The translations under genes and the position numbers were made by a program. A stretch of DNA of 64,000 bases from JAPYTY01 sp036338435. GTDB taxonomy: Bacteria; Acidobacteriota; UBA6911; RPQK01; JADFOI01. The notes below the pieces were generated by a model, which was not told where the DNA came from, did no database searches, and was given only the letters and a program-made list of their open reading frames with translations. Below are positions 8,799-17,262 of the stretch, one piece after another (the stretch's first letter is position 1; every line of letters begins with the position of its first letter). The DNA is taken from assembly GCA_036338435.1 (NCBI GenBank), contig JAYZCG010000046.1, positions 6,212-70,211 of the forward strand. The letters are read 5' to 3'.

Positions 8799-9761
8799 CT
8801 AGCGGCGATGACTTTGAATGGCTATTGGCACGATACGTGTTTTTGATATACGGTCATGAACACATCGGCACCAAGGATCAGCCACGCCCCATAGCAACCC
8901 TACCATAGTCGCCACTACGGGTAAGAGCAGCAATATCCTCAAAACAAGCGATAGGAATGGTACTTCTTTGGTATTCTCTCCGACCAACTGTAGATCTGTC
9001 AGATACATACCGGGGGTTTGGCCACTTAAGATTAAAAAGAAGAAAGAATTGAAAAAGAAGAAACAACACGACAACAACAGACCCAAATGCAGAGAACTCG
9101 AGGCAATAAGTTCAGAGTCCAAAATAAACGATGCTGATAAAGTGAAAACAAAAGCGATCAAAAAGGGAAGTGCTAAATCTATCATTCCAGCCAGAAGTCG
9201 AGAAAATATCACTTCAGGTGAAACGCCAACCTCTGTATAGTCTCCTACTTCATCCGCATCTGGAGAGACGACCAGAGGCGCCAAAGGAGCGTTCAAAGTA
9301 AATGCCTGCTGCTGAGGTCGTTTAGATCGTACTGTACTAGGAGAACTCAGAGAGGCGCGGATCAGAGGTTTCTCCGCCACCTTGGTGAAAGTATTTTTTC
9401 TCTTGGTGAGCCTAACCACCTTTGGCTTTCGTGGCTTCTCTGCTGACTCTGACAGTTTGTAGTCAAAAAGCGGCCGGTCAACAACACTATCTTCGTAAGA
9501 AATCTCGTCAGACTTGCCCGATTGGTGGGGATTCCTGCTTGATGCCAGAGACCTACCGGTACGTTCGCTCACCTTGCGCTTGATTTGCAACCGCCAATCA
9601 GAAGTGCCTGTCTCGACATCCACCGCTGAATTTGAAAGCTTCTTTACACCCAATTTAGTGCCCCCCGATCGTTGTGGGCTGTCTTCTGAGTTCACCTGCT
9701 CAGATCCACAAACCGGACAATGAGTTCCTAAAATCTTAGACTGACAGAAGGTGCACTGCAC
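8799..9761 (-). CDS. Zinc-ribbon and RDD-domain membrane protein
   Basis: A 320-residue protein built from three parts. The N-terminus is a small zinc ribbon (CTFCQSK then CPVCGSEQ). Residues about 25-180 are hydrophilic, rich in Lys, Arg, Ser and Pro, and look disordered. From about residue 185 a typical RDD domain follows: FSRLLAGMIDLALPF in the first helix, two further hydrophobic segments, the loop GQTPGMYLTDLQLVGE, and the final HDRISKTRIV. RDD proteins are membrane proteins of mostly unknown function; some are implicated in ion transport or stress. The same ribbon-linker-RDD arrangement is seen in several deeply branching phyla. The next two minus-strand genes upstream are small unknown genes, so an operon is possible. 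Confidence 0.8.
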   Translation of the reverse strand: MQCTFCQSKILGTHCPVCGSEQVNSEDSPQRSGGTKLGVKKLSNSAVDVETGTSDWRLQIKRKVSERTGRSLASSRNPHQSGKSDEISYEDSVVDRPLFDYKLSESAEKPRKPKVVRLTKRKNTFTKVAEKPLIRASLSSPSTVRSKRPQQQAFTLNAPLAPLVVSPDADEVGDYTEVGVSPEVIFSRLLAGMIDLALPFLIAFVFTLSASFILDSELIASSSLHLGLLLSCCFFFFNSFFFLILSGQTPGMYLTDLQLVGENTKEVPFLSLVLRILLLLPVVATMVGLLWGVADPWCRCVHDRISKTRIVPIAIQSHRR

Positions 9762-9824
9762 GGACTAATGTTAGCATAGCCACCCTGGCCGAAGGCCCAC
9801 AAGGTCCAAATTTGTGAAAAGTCC

Positions 9825-10148
9825 TCATGGCTCCACTGGTTGACGAAACGAGCTGAGTATTGCGTCCATTTCATCCCGACTTAGTTTCTGGATCTTCTCC
9901 AGGCGTTGTGAAAGAGACAATAATTTATCCAGATAATCTTCCGTACGATCGCCGTGTTCTGCCACCTCTCTAGCCATATGAAGAGTCTCTCTAACCTTCT
10001 GGGCCGAATAGCTATTTTCCCCCTTCTGTATCAACGTGTTGAGTACAATGCCGTGAACTAGATCTAGTTCATAAGAGCGCATTACCATCATAAACGCCAC
10101 GAACACTACCAGGAGCAAACAAATGGTGGAGAAAGTCGATTTCTTCAA
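9825..10148 (-). CDS. Small single-pass membrane protein, unknown
   Basis: A 107-residue protein with an N-terminal membrane anchor or uncleaved signal (residues about 7-24, FSTICLLLVVFVAFMMVM). A soluble, charged, helical tail follows, including EDYLDKLLSLSQRLEKIQKL, which may form a coiled coil. It starts 11 bp after the stop of the preceding minus-strand gene (10160-10618), which indicates cotranscription. No family recognised. The regular heptad-like Leu spacing and the tight spacing to its neighbour argue that it is a real gene. Confidence 0.55.
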   Translation of the reverse strand: MKKSTFSTICLLLVVFVAFMMVMRSYELDLVHGIVLNTLIQKGENSYSAQKVRETLHMAREVAEHGDRTEDYLDKLLSLSQRLEKIQKLSRDEMDAILSSFRQPVEP

Positions 10149-10159
10149 TATCCCGAATC

Positions 10160-10618
10160 CTATAGCAAAGTGAGCATGTCAAAATAAGTGCTGTAGTCAA
10201 GATCTATACTCCGGCGCTTGGCGTGGCCAATTAATACGCTAAGAAACATCGTGCGAACAAAACGGGGCAACAGACGAGTCCTCTTGGTACGACCATGTGC
10301 GTGGGGATGCTTGAGGTAAAAATTCAAAATCTTAGTGAGCACCTCATCTTCCTGGCTCATAACTTCTCTCAACGACAGGTCTTTGATTCGGACCTGATTT
10401 CCCTGGATCGTAATAACTCGACAATCTAGTTTTTCGGTAATCTGCTCCTGATTACGCTCTGTTGCCTGCACTTTCTTGGTGAGAACTTCGAAAGCATTTT
10501 CACGGGTCATGACATCGGTAGTGACATTAAAAGCAAGCGTCCGACAAAATAGATAGTCTGGATAATGTTTGAAAAACTGGCGAGTCAAATTAGTTCGTTC
10601 CCCCTCTTTACCTTCCAT
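10160..10618 (-). CDS. Hypothetical basic protein
   Basis: A 152-residue protein without recognised domains. I use the ATG at 10618, preceded by GGTGG about 6 bases upstream; a TTG directly before it is also in frame. The sequence is hydrophilic with a basic stretch (HPHAHGRTKRTRLLPR) near residues 110-125, then a more hydrophobic segment and an aromatic C-terminus. No membrane helix or signal peptide is evident. It is followed closely by the small membrane protein gene at 9825-10148 and is divergent from queC, 74 bp away. Function unknown. Confidence 0.5.
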   Translation of the reverse strand: MEGKEGERTNLTRQFFKHYPDYLFCRTLAFNVTTDVMTRENAFEVLTKKVQATERNQEQITEKLDCRVITIQGNQVRIKDLSLREVMSQEDEVLTKILNFYLKHPHAHGRTKRTRLLPRFVRTMFLSVLIGHAKRRSIDLDYSTYFDMLTLL

Positions 10619-10692
10619 CAATCCACCATCCTATCAAACAACAGAAGCGTAGCAGTGTTCTACTCTGGGGTACACGTGATAAAATCTGGACA

Positions 10693-11382
10693 ATGAGTGA
10701 TGCGGTTTGTCTTGTAAGTGGAGGTCTGGACAGTTGCGTTACCGCAGCTATAGCTCACTCTGATAGCCTGTCACTGGCCTTCTTGCATATTAGTTATGGC
10801 CAACTCTCCGCCAAACGAGAAGAAGAGGCTTTCACTAAAATAGCTGACCATTATCAAATCTCCCAGCGACTTGTCTCAGATATCACCCACCTTGCCCACA
10901 TAGGCGGATCAGCCCTAACCGATCGTTCCCTAAAAATGCCCGAAGGGAAACTGGATCGGGAAGGCATCCCGGTCTCCTACGTTCCCTTTCGTAATGCTAA
11001 TATGCTCTCAATCGCCACGAGCTGGGCTGAAGTTCTCGGAGCCAGCGCCATTTACATTGGGGCCGTTCAAGAAGATAGTTCTGGATATCCAGATTGTAGA
11101 GAGTCGTTTTTCAAAGCCTTCAATTAGGTTATTGTAAGGGGGACAAAACCAGACACATACATTAAAATAATAAACCCATTAATAAAAATGCGTAAGAATG
11201 AGATTATTAAAAAAGGCATAAAATTGGAGGCACCTTTACATCTAACCTGGTCCTGCTACAGAGATCAAGACATCGCCTGCGGTCACTGCGACAGTTGTCT
11301 TCTGAGGCTTCGAGGTTTCCAAGAGGCTCGAATTTCTGACCCCCTGACCTATCAAGGAACCCAGGCTCCTATCCATCAATAA
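10693..11382 (+). pseudogene. queC: 7-cyano-7-deazaguanine synthase interrupted by one in-frame TAG
   Basis: QueC converts 7-carboxy-7-deazaguanine to preQ0 with ATP and ammonia, a step in queuosine synthesis. The first 144 codons encode the PP-loop ATPase start LVSGGLDSCVTAA and the body through YPDCRESFFKAFN. Codon 145 is TAG (11125-11127). The same frame then continues without further stop for 84 codons through GTKPDTYIKIINPLI and LTWSCYRDQDIACGHCDSC, the C-terminal zinc site with its four cysteines. Read through, the total is 229 codons, the normal family length. A CAG-to-TAG change would explain it. The stretch just after the stop is unusually A-rich. If translation stops at TAG, the product lacks its zinc site and is probably inactive. 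A sequencing error or stop readthrough are the alternatives. Confidence 0.85.
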
Positions 11383-11553
11383 ATTTTTACTTATGCTTCA
11401 GATTTTCTGACTTCATCAAGGTCGGAGCACCCCTGAACATCATCCTATGGATCGTTGCAACCTCAACAATTCCGATGTTTTGGCCGTTTTGAATTCACCA
11501 CATCCTACAAATAGATTGAGACCAAAAACCCCGTCAAGGCTAATGGATCCCAC

Positions 11554-11580
11554 TTGACTTCTGGGTGTGATAATTATAGA
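11554..11580 (+). promoter_or_regulatory. Candidate promoter for the bactofilin gene
   Basis: TTGACT (11554-11559) and TATAGA (11575-11580) are 15 bases apart. The match is good but the spacer is short. Transcription from here would begin about 25 bases before the ATG at 11612, which favours that start over the GTG at 11567. Confidence 0.3.
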
Positions 11581-11611
11581 AAAGATCACGGCGCAAGGAA
11601 CACACTTAGGT

Positions 11612-12178
11612 ATGTGGAAAAAATCTGAGAGCGAAAGTTCTAAATCTAAATTGGAAACCCCACCTTTAAGGGAAAACCCTATGGCACAACTAAAGGAACG
11701 TGCAATTATCGGTTCATCGATCAACGTGAAAGGCACACTTGGAGGTGAGGAGGATCTCATTATCCAGGGCCACGTCGAAGGGAAAATTAAACTCCCAAAT
11801 AACAGCATCACAATCGGCAAGAACGGACACATTCAAGCGGACATTCATGGAAAGGTCATTAGTATCGAGGGTGACGTCGAGGGCAACCTTTTTGCGAGCG
11901 AGAAAATCGTAGTGCGTCAGAATGGAGTAGTGCGTGGAAATATGGATGCTCCACGGATCAACCTCGAGGACGGGGCCAAATTCAAGGGTAGCATCGACAT
12001 GGATGCTAGCATAGATAATAGGCAACCCACTCTGCATGCAACTTCTACCAAAACAATCGTGAAGAATTCTAAGACGACAACCGATGGTTTAGAAAAACGG
12101 AAGCCTGAGAAACATGCAGCGGAAAGTGGGCAAAAAGGACTTGGTCTAAAGACTGGCACGCCTTCATCTCAGGCATGA
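11612..12178 (+). CDS. Bactofilin-family cytoskeletal protein
   Basis: A 188-residue bactofilin (DUF583). The central domain, about residues 30-140, is a right-handed beta-helix of short repeats, seen as successive turns such as IGSSINVKGTL, IIQGHVEGKI and IEGDVEGNLFAS. Hydrophilic tails flank it; the C-terminal tail is Lys/Thr-rich and probably disordered. Bactofilins polymerise without nucleotides on the inner face of the membrane and help position cell-wall or chromosome machinery. I prefer the ATG at 11612, with AAGGAA about 12 bases upstream, to an in-frame GTG 15 codons earlier. The gene overlaps the next by ATGA, so the two are translationally coupled. Confidence 0.85.
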   Translation: MWKKSESESSKSKLETPPLRENPMAQLKERAIIGSSINVKGTLGGEEDLIIQGHVEGKIKLPNNSITIGKNGHIQADIHGKVISIEGDVEGNLFASEKIVVRQNGVVRGNMDAPRINLEDGAKFKGSIDMDASIDNRQPTLHATSTKTIVKNSKTTTDGLEKRKPEKHAAESGQKGLGLKTGTPSSQA

Positions 12179-12816
12179 ACATATGGAAGTCTCCGTTGGG
12201 GGTGAAAGCCAATCAAGAACTGGCTGAAATATCCTCGGCAGAACCTGAACTCCATACCTCTCTAGCACTCAACGTCCTGTACCACCAACTTCAACACAAC
12301 ACAAAATATCATATTCTAGACCTGGGACCCGCTATGGGAAGGAATGTTGATTTTTTTTCTCAATTTCCCTGTAAAATCTATATCGAGGATCTTTACCATA
12401 CACTCAATTCTTTTGATTTCTTTTCCCCAGAGGATGGTTTTACCTACAAAACTGTTTTTGAATACCTGTTGCCCTACACCCACAATACCCGCTTCGACAT
12501 CATTATGGGCTGGGATGTGTTCAACTATTTAGAACGGGATGAATTTAGGTCTCTTGTTAGTCACCTGGGCAATTTCTGCTACAAAGGGACGTTGCTTTTC
12601 TCACTAATCTCTACTCGCAAACACATTCCAGAAAAACCCACAACATTCAAAATACTTGATCAGGAAAGCCTGCAATACCAAACGCAATCGTCCGTCTTGC
12701 GATCTTGCCCTATTTATGAGCAGTCTGATCTCGATAATCTCATGCCCAACTTCCATGCCTGCAATTCGTTTATACTCAGAAATGGGTTCAAGGAATATCT
12801 TTTTGTCTACGAGTAA
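12175..12816 (+). CDS. Methyltransferase-like protein (class I fold)
   Basis: A 213-residue protein whose start codon overlaps the bactofilin stop (ATGA), implying coupled translation. Residues about 44-60 read YHILDLGPAMGRNVDFF, the S-adenosylmethionine-binding motif I of class I methyltransferases. Further along, FDIIMGWDVFNYLERDEF resembles the motif IV region. The acidic residue after motif I and the later motifs are weak, so substrate and activity are uncertain and it may be a catalytically degenerate member. No membrane segment is evident. The tight pairing with a bactofilin suggests a role linked to that cytoskeleton, for which I know no precedent; this is inference. Confidence 0.6.
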   Translation: MNIWKSPLGVKANQELAEISSAEPELHTSLALNVLYHQLQHNTKYHILDLGPAMGRNVDFFSQFPCKIYIEDLYHTLNSFDFFSPEDGFTYKTVFEYLLPYTHNTRFDIIMGWDVFNYLERDEFRSLVSHLGNFCYKGTLLFSLISTRKHIPEKPTTFKILDQESLQYQTQSSVLRSCPIYEQSDLDNLMPNFHACNSFILRNGFKEYLFVYE

Positions 12817-12991
12817 ATCAACATTCAACCTGCATTTCATATGCCCAGTCGTTACAAGCTGTGGACATACCATCCCAACAGAACTCTGGCCAAGGCCCTA
12901 GCGAACGTGTTGTATGATATGTAGAGAAAGCTGACCTAATACAGGACAACCAAGCCTAATCGTCGTATTAACTAAATGGAGAAAGGTGGAA

Positions 12992-13036
12992 ATGTGGACT
13001 GTAAATATGCTTGAAAGGAGAACACGGCTACTGTGA
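12992..13036 (+). CDS. Possible 14-codon leader ORF coupled to cstA
   Basis: A tiny frame, MWTVNMLERRTRLL then TGA, starts with ATG 12992 behind a very good Shine-Dalgarno sequence (AAAGGTGG, 12983-12990). Its stop codon overlaps the GTG start of cstA as GTGA, the arrangement of translational coupling. Whether the peptide is made is unknown. Confidence 0.3.
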   Translation: MWTVNMLERRTRLL

Positions 13037-14712
13037 TCCCAATTCTAGCAACTCTTGGTTGCTTTGTACTCTACCTAGTAGGCTACCGCCTGTATGCCAC
13101 CCATCTAGCATGCCGCGTTTTCCAGTTGAACCCGAAGACGGTGACTCCCGCTCACCAACTTCAGGATGGCGTTGATTACGTTCCCACAAATAAATATGTC
13201 CTTTTCGGACATCATTACGCATCCATCGCCGGCTTATCTCCTATGCTAGGACCGTCTATCGCGGTTATCTGGGGCTGGCTACCTGCCATGCTGTGGGTGG
13301 TTTTAGGGACGCTTTTCATTGGGGCTGTCCATGACTTTGGGGCTCTTGTGATCTCCTTACGAGCCCGAGGGATGTCCGTTGGCAAGGTGGCCGAATCCAT
13401 TATAGGGCGAAGAGCAAAAACTCTATTTCACATAATCATCTTCTTTTTGATTGCCCTGGCAATGGGCGTGTTCGTAAATGTTTGCGCCACACTCTTAAGT
13501 ACCGCATACAATCCGGAAGCCATCTATCCCTCCGCCACCTTAATGTTCCTAGCGGTTGGAGTTGGCTGGTTAGTCTATAAGAAAAGTGTTTCTATCTGGT
13601 GGGTTACATCGATCGCCTTCGTCATCACCCTTGCAAGTGTTTGGATTGGAATTAACTTGCCAGCCATCGATTTGAGCCTGGAACGCTGGAGTTTGTTTTT
13701 ACTAGTCTATAGCTTTATAGCTTCGGTTCTTCCGGTGTGGCTGCTGCTACAACCACGTGATTACATAAACTCCCTGTTACTATATCTAGGCTTGGGTTCG
13801 ATCTTTCTGGGGTTTTTCTTTTTACAACCTGAGTTTGCTGCCCCTGCAATCCGCATCCATCCCGAAGGAGCACCCCCCTTGTTCCCATTTGTCTTCATAG
13901 TCATCGCCTGCGGTTCTATTTCCGGGTTTCATGGGCTTGTGTCTTCTGGTACCACTGCCAAACAGATAAACCGAGAAACCGATGCGCCATTCATTGGTTA
14001 CGGTGGCATGATCGGGGAATCGATGCTGGGACTGGCTTCAGTATTGGCTTGTACAGCCGGCTTCTTAACCCGTGATTTGTGGATGGCCCACTATAGCTCA
14101 TGGGAGACAGCTGATGGATTAGGACCCAACATAGGTGCTTTTATTAACGGATCAGCGCTCTTCCTCAATCAACTTGGGCTTCCCCTGGAAATAGGACAAG
14201 CTTTCATAGCACTCATTTCAATTTCATTTGCTCTGACTACACTCGACTCAGCAACGCGATTACTTCGATTTAACATCTCAGAAATGGGAGACACATTACA
14301 ACTCCCAGCACTTTCTAACCGATACCTTGCTTCGTTCCTCGCAGTATCCGTAATCGGATTTTTTGCCTTCTACAAAGTGAATGGTCAAGCTACCGGGCTG
14401 GCTCTTTGGCAACTTTTTGGAACCACTAATCAAGTTCTAGGAGGCCTGACGCTTCTTACCATTACTCTCTATCTCCTACAACGGAAACGACCATGTTGGT
14501 ACACGGCCATACCCATGATTTTTATGCTCATTACGACCCTGACTGCTATGCTGATCAAAATTCGAGACTTTTGGAATACCAATTCCTATCTGCTACTGGT
14601 TCTGGGTGGAATGATCTTAGTCCTATCGGTCTGGTTGGCCATAGAAGCAGGAATGCGCATCTCTAAAAGAAAAGTTTTTGTGAGTTCCAATGAGGTTTCA
14701 AGTGATTATTAA
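13033..14712 (+). CDS. cstA: Carbon starvation protein A (peptide/pyruvate transporter family)
   Basis: A 559-residue polytopic inner-membrane protein of the CstA family, with about 15 hydrophobic segments. The signature HHYASIAGLSPMLGPSIAV, the following IWGWLPAMLWV and the loop IGAVHDFGALVISLRARG are all typical. The interior segment GFHGLVSSGTTAKQIN is also conserved. Family members import peptides or pyruvate; in E. coli the gene is induced on carbon starvation and is a known CsrA target. This member is shorter than E. coli CstA (about 700 residues), as in many other phyla. The start is GTG with GGAG 12 bases upstream. Four GGA triplets (12978, 12988, 12996 and 13017) lie in the leader and could be CsrA sites, if the organism has CsrA. 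Confidence 0.9.
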   Translation: MIPILATLGCFVLYLVGYRLYATHLACRVFQLNPKTVTPAHQLQDGVDYVPTNKYVLFGHHYASIAGLSPMLGPSIAVIWGWLPAMLWVVLGTLFIGAVHDFGALVISLRARGMSVGKVAESIIGRRAKTLFHIIIFFLIALAMGVFVNVCATLLSTAYNPEAIYPSATLMFLAVGVGWLVYKKSVSIWWVTSIAFVITLASVWIGINLPAIDLSLERWSLFLLVYSFIASVLPVWLLLQPRDYINSLLLYLGLGSIFLGFFFLQPEFAAPAIRIHPEGAPPLFPFVFIVIACGSISGFHGLVSSGTTAKQINRETDAPFIGYGGMIGESMLGLASVLACTAGFLTRDLWMAHYSSWETADGLGPNIGAFINGSALFLNQLGLPLEIGQAFIALISISFALTTLDSATRLLRFNISEMGDTLQLPALSNRYLASFLAVSVIGFFAFYKVNGQATGLALWQLFGTTNQVLGGLTLLTITLYLLQRKRPCWYTAIPMIFMLITTLTAMLIKIRDFWNTNSYLLLVLGGMILVLSVWLAIEAGMRISKRKVFVSSNEVSSDY

Positions 14713-15328
14713 CACTATTTTTTTGGACATTGGGATGGTACTAGTTGGCATCGACTATGAACCTACACTCACAACTCTTGCCAATCTAAATGGCTTGTCG
14801 GTCAAAGAAATTATACGGCGCCTAGAAAATGACTCAGTCATTCCCGACTACGAAAAAGGATTTCTGACCACCGAGGAATTTTTCGAACAAATAACTATTC
14901 TTCTTGACATAGATATTTCTTTGGAAAGATTCGAAGGGATTTGGACAGGTACTCTGGTTATGGATAACTGGGGCTCCAATGATTTCATTCCGTCGGAACT
15001 ATTTCAACAACTGAAATGCAACCATCGAGTCATAGCACTTTCTAACACCAATGAAATGCAGTTTGACTATCTCTCGGAAGTGTACCCACTTATCAGAGAA
15101 TTCGACGACTATGTGCTGTCCCATCAAGTGGGCCACCTTAAGCCCGATCCTGAGATTTATCGAAGGGCTATTCAACAATCAGGAGCTTCTCCCGAAGAAT
15201 CACTATTTGTAGATGACTTAGTTGAGAATGTCAAAGGGGCAGAACAAATGGGTATTAGGGGGCTCCTCTTTGAGGGAAAGGGTCAACTTAGGCAGGACCT
15301 CGAGAAATTGAAAATCCTCTGCGAGTGA
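14690..15328 (+). CDS. HAD-superfamily hydrolase (subfamily IA)
   Basis: A 212-residue haloacid-dehalogenase-type phosphatase. The first motif is IFLDIGMVLVG, with the nucleophilic Asp in the DxG form found in the YihX/epoxide-hydrolase-like branch. Motif II is IALSNTNE, the Lys lies in GHLKPDPEIYRRAI, and the last motif is LFVDDLVENVKGAEQMG. These enzymes dephosphorylate small sugar phosphates or similar metabolites in the cytoplasm; the substrate cannot be read from sequence. The start overlaps the end of cstA by 23 bases. A later start would remove the catalytic motif, so the overlap is real and coexpression with cstA is likely. Confidence 0.8.
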   Translation: MRFQVIINTIFLDIGMVLVGIDYEPTLTTLANLNGLSVKEIIRRLENDSVIPDYEKGFLTTEEFFEQITILLDIDISLERFEGIWTGTLVMDNWGSNDFIPSELFQQLKCNHRVIALSNTNEMQFDYLSEVYPLIREFDDYVLSHQVGHLKPDPEIYRRAIQQSGASPEESLFVDDLVENVKGAEQMGIRGLLFEGKGQLRQDLEKLKILCE

Positions 15329-15405
15329 CTACCTGCCCGACCTACTATAAGACTGTTGTGCCTAGGCACCAGACACCAGGCCATCCCTACATACCTAAAA
15401 AAGAG

Positions 15406-17085
15406 CTACATGTTTTTGTAGTCCGGGCCTCCGCCACCTTCGGGTGGAGTCCAAGCAATGATCTGATAGGGATCCATGATCTCACAGGTTTTGCAGTGAA
15501 CACAGTTGCTAAAATTTAGTTGCAAACGGAGTTGCTCCTTTTGCTCTACCATTTCATAGACATGGGCGGGACAAAAGTGCTGACAGGGATTCCCGTACTC
15601 TACACTGCAACGATTATGGCAAACATCAAAATCCAAAATCTTCAGATGGCAGGGTTGATCTTCCTCGTGAGTAGTATTCGAATAGTAAACATCGGTCAGC
15701 TTGTCAAAAGTAATATCGTCGTCATATGACAGTCTGTCCTCCGTTTTTCCTACGTTATCCGTAAGCCGGTTCATCAAAGTGTGTCCGGCATGTGTCGGAA
15801 GTGGATCCTTTAGTCCTCTACCGCGGCTAAAAAACTGAAGGGCAACATGGAACATTCCTCTCCAAAAACCTCTTTGAAATGATTGGCGAAAATTGCGTAC
15901 CTTCCAAAGTTCTTGTTTGGCCCAGCTTCCCTCGAATGCATCCGTGTAATTGCTAAGCTGACCGGCGGAATAGTCGTCCTGTAACAAGGCCTCAAAAATC
16001 GTTTCTGCTGCCAGCATTCCTGACTTGACAGCCAAGTGAATTCCCTTCAGACGTTGGGCGTTTAAAAATCCTCCTGAGTCTCCTACAATGAGCAACCCAT
16101 CTGCATAGAGGCGAGGCATGGAATAATATCCGCCTTCAGGAATTGCTTTTGCCCCGTATGAGAGTATTGTGGCGCCATCTAGCAATTCTCGGACGAAAGG
16201 ATGCTGCTTGAACTGCTGGAAGAGTTGATGAACATCCAGAGAGGGATCCCTGTAATCCAAACCGACTACGAGCCCAAGATCGATCAGATTATTGTTCATG
16301 GTATAGATAAAGCCGCCACCGAATTCCTTTGTCCCTAACGGATATCCAAGGGTGTGGTAGACCAACCCAGCCTCGATTTTCCTGGATGCCTGCCAGATTT
16401 CCTTCACTCCAACAGCATAAATTTGTGGATGGCATTCTTTACTCAAACTCAGGCGCTGTTCAGCCTGTCGCACTAGCGTGCCCCGGGGGCCCTCACCCAA
16501 CACCGTAACTTTAGCCAAAACATCGATTCCTAGCTCTACGTTGGGTTTTGGACGACCATTCTTGTCGATCCCTCTATCTCCCATCCGTGCACCGACAACT
16601 GAATCCCCTTCATACAGGAGCTTCACCGCTGGAAATTCAGGATAGACTTCCACTCCGTTTTCCTCGCATAACGTGGCCATCCACTTGACAAGTTTTCCCA
16701 AAGAAGCGACATAGTATCCATGATTCTTGAGAAACGGCGGGGTAATAGGAGAACGCAGGCTCCCGTTACGGGTTAAAATATAGAGTGCGTCATCAACAAC
16801 AGAAGCTTCGTAAGGAGGAGCTTTATCGGGCAACCCATCTAAAAGCTCATCGAATGCACGTGGGTCGATAACAGCCCCACTGAGGGCATGAGAGCCAATA
16901 TCCCTACCCTTTTCCACCACCAACAATGTAGGATTTTTTATCTTCTCTCCCGACTTCACCCCCAACTCAATCTCTTTGTTATGATCCTGGATCAGGCGAG
17001 AAAGATGCAAAGCTCCGGCCAGGTTTGCAGGCCCGGCACCCACGAATAGCACGTCTACTTCAAGTTGGTCACGCTCCATCCGCAT
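15406..17085 (-). CDS. Electron transfer flavoprotein-ubiquinone oxidoreductase
   Basis: A 559-residue ETF-QO. The N-terminal FAD-binding fold shows DVLFVGAGPANLAGAL, then GSHALSGAVIDPRAFDE. The middle has the conserved YHTLGYPLGTKEFGGGFIY. The C-terminal ferredoxin-like domain holds the cysteines of one [4Fe-4S] cluster, CPAHVYEM preceded by CSVEYGNPC, then CVHCKTCEI, and the tail WTPPEGGGGPDY. The enzyme is a monotopic membrane protein that passes electrons from ETF, fed by acyl-CoA and other dehydrogenases, to the quinone pool. Length is normal for the bacterial and mitochondrial type. No etfAB genes are in the window. An ATG two codons later is an alternative start. Confidence 0.95.
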   Translation of the reverse strand: MRMERDQLEVDVLFVGAGPANLAGALHLSRLIQDHNKEIELGVKSGEKIKNPTLLVVEKGRDIGSHALSGAVIDPRAFDELLDGLPDKAPPYEASVVDDALYILTRNGSLRSPITPPFLKNHGYYVASLGKLVKWMATLCEENGVEVYPEFPAVKLLYEGDSVVGARMGDRGIDKNGRPKPNVELGIDVLAKVTVLGEGPRGTLVRQAEQRLSLSKECHPQIYAVGVKEIWQASRKIEAGLVYHTLGYPLGTKEFGGGFIYTMNNNLIDLGLVVGLDYRDPSLDVHQLFQQFKQHPFVRELLDGATILSYGAKAIPEGGYYSMPRLYADGLLIVGDSGGFLNAQRLKGIHLAVKSGMLAAETIFEALLQDDYSAGQLSNYTDAFEGSWAKQELWKVRNFRQSFQRGFWRGMFHVALQFFSRGRGLKDPLPTHAGHTLMNRLTDNVGKTEDRLSYDDDITFDKLTDVYYSNTTHEEDQPCHLKILDFDVCHNRCSVEYGNPCQHFCPAHVYEMVEQKEQLRLQLNFSNCVHCKTCEIMDPYQIIAWTPPEGGGGPDYKNM

Positions 17086-17262
17086 TTATCCTAACATACA
17101 GGCACATCCTATTTTGTTCCTCTGTGTCTTTCGCACTCCCGAAAATCCTCTGCCTCTTCATTCTTAAATCGTGTATCTTCATGAGAACCTGAAATATGTA
17201 AAGTGTAGTCAACTAGTTATGCTCTTGAACTTATCTGCTACTCCTTGCTAAGGTGTCGACCC

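Noticed and set aside
11125..11127. Pyrrolysine or other recoding of TAG in queC
   Set aside because: No pyl genes are visible, and the codon sits where homologues commonly have an ordinary residue such as Gln, so a point mutation or error is simpler.
15355..15366. GTGCCTAGGCAC-type palindrome between convergent genes as a terminator
   Set aside because: The two arms meet without a loop and no T-run follows; a symmetrical protein site or chance is as likely.
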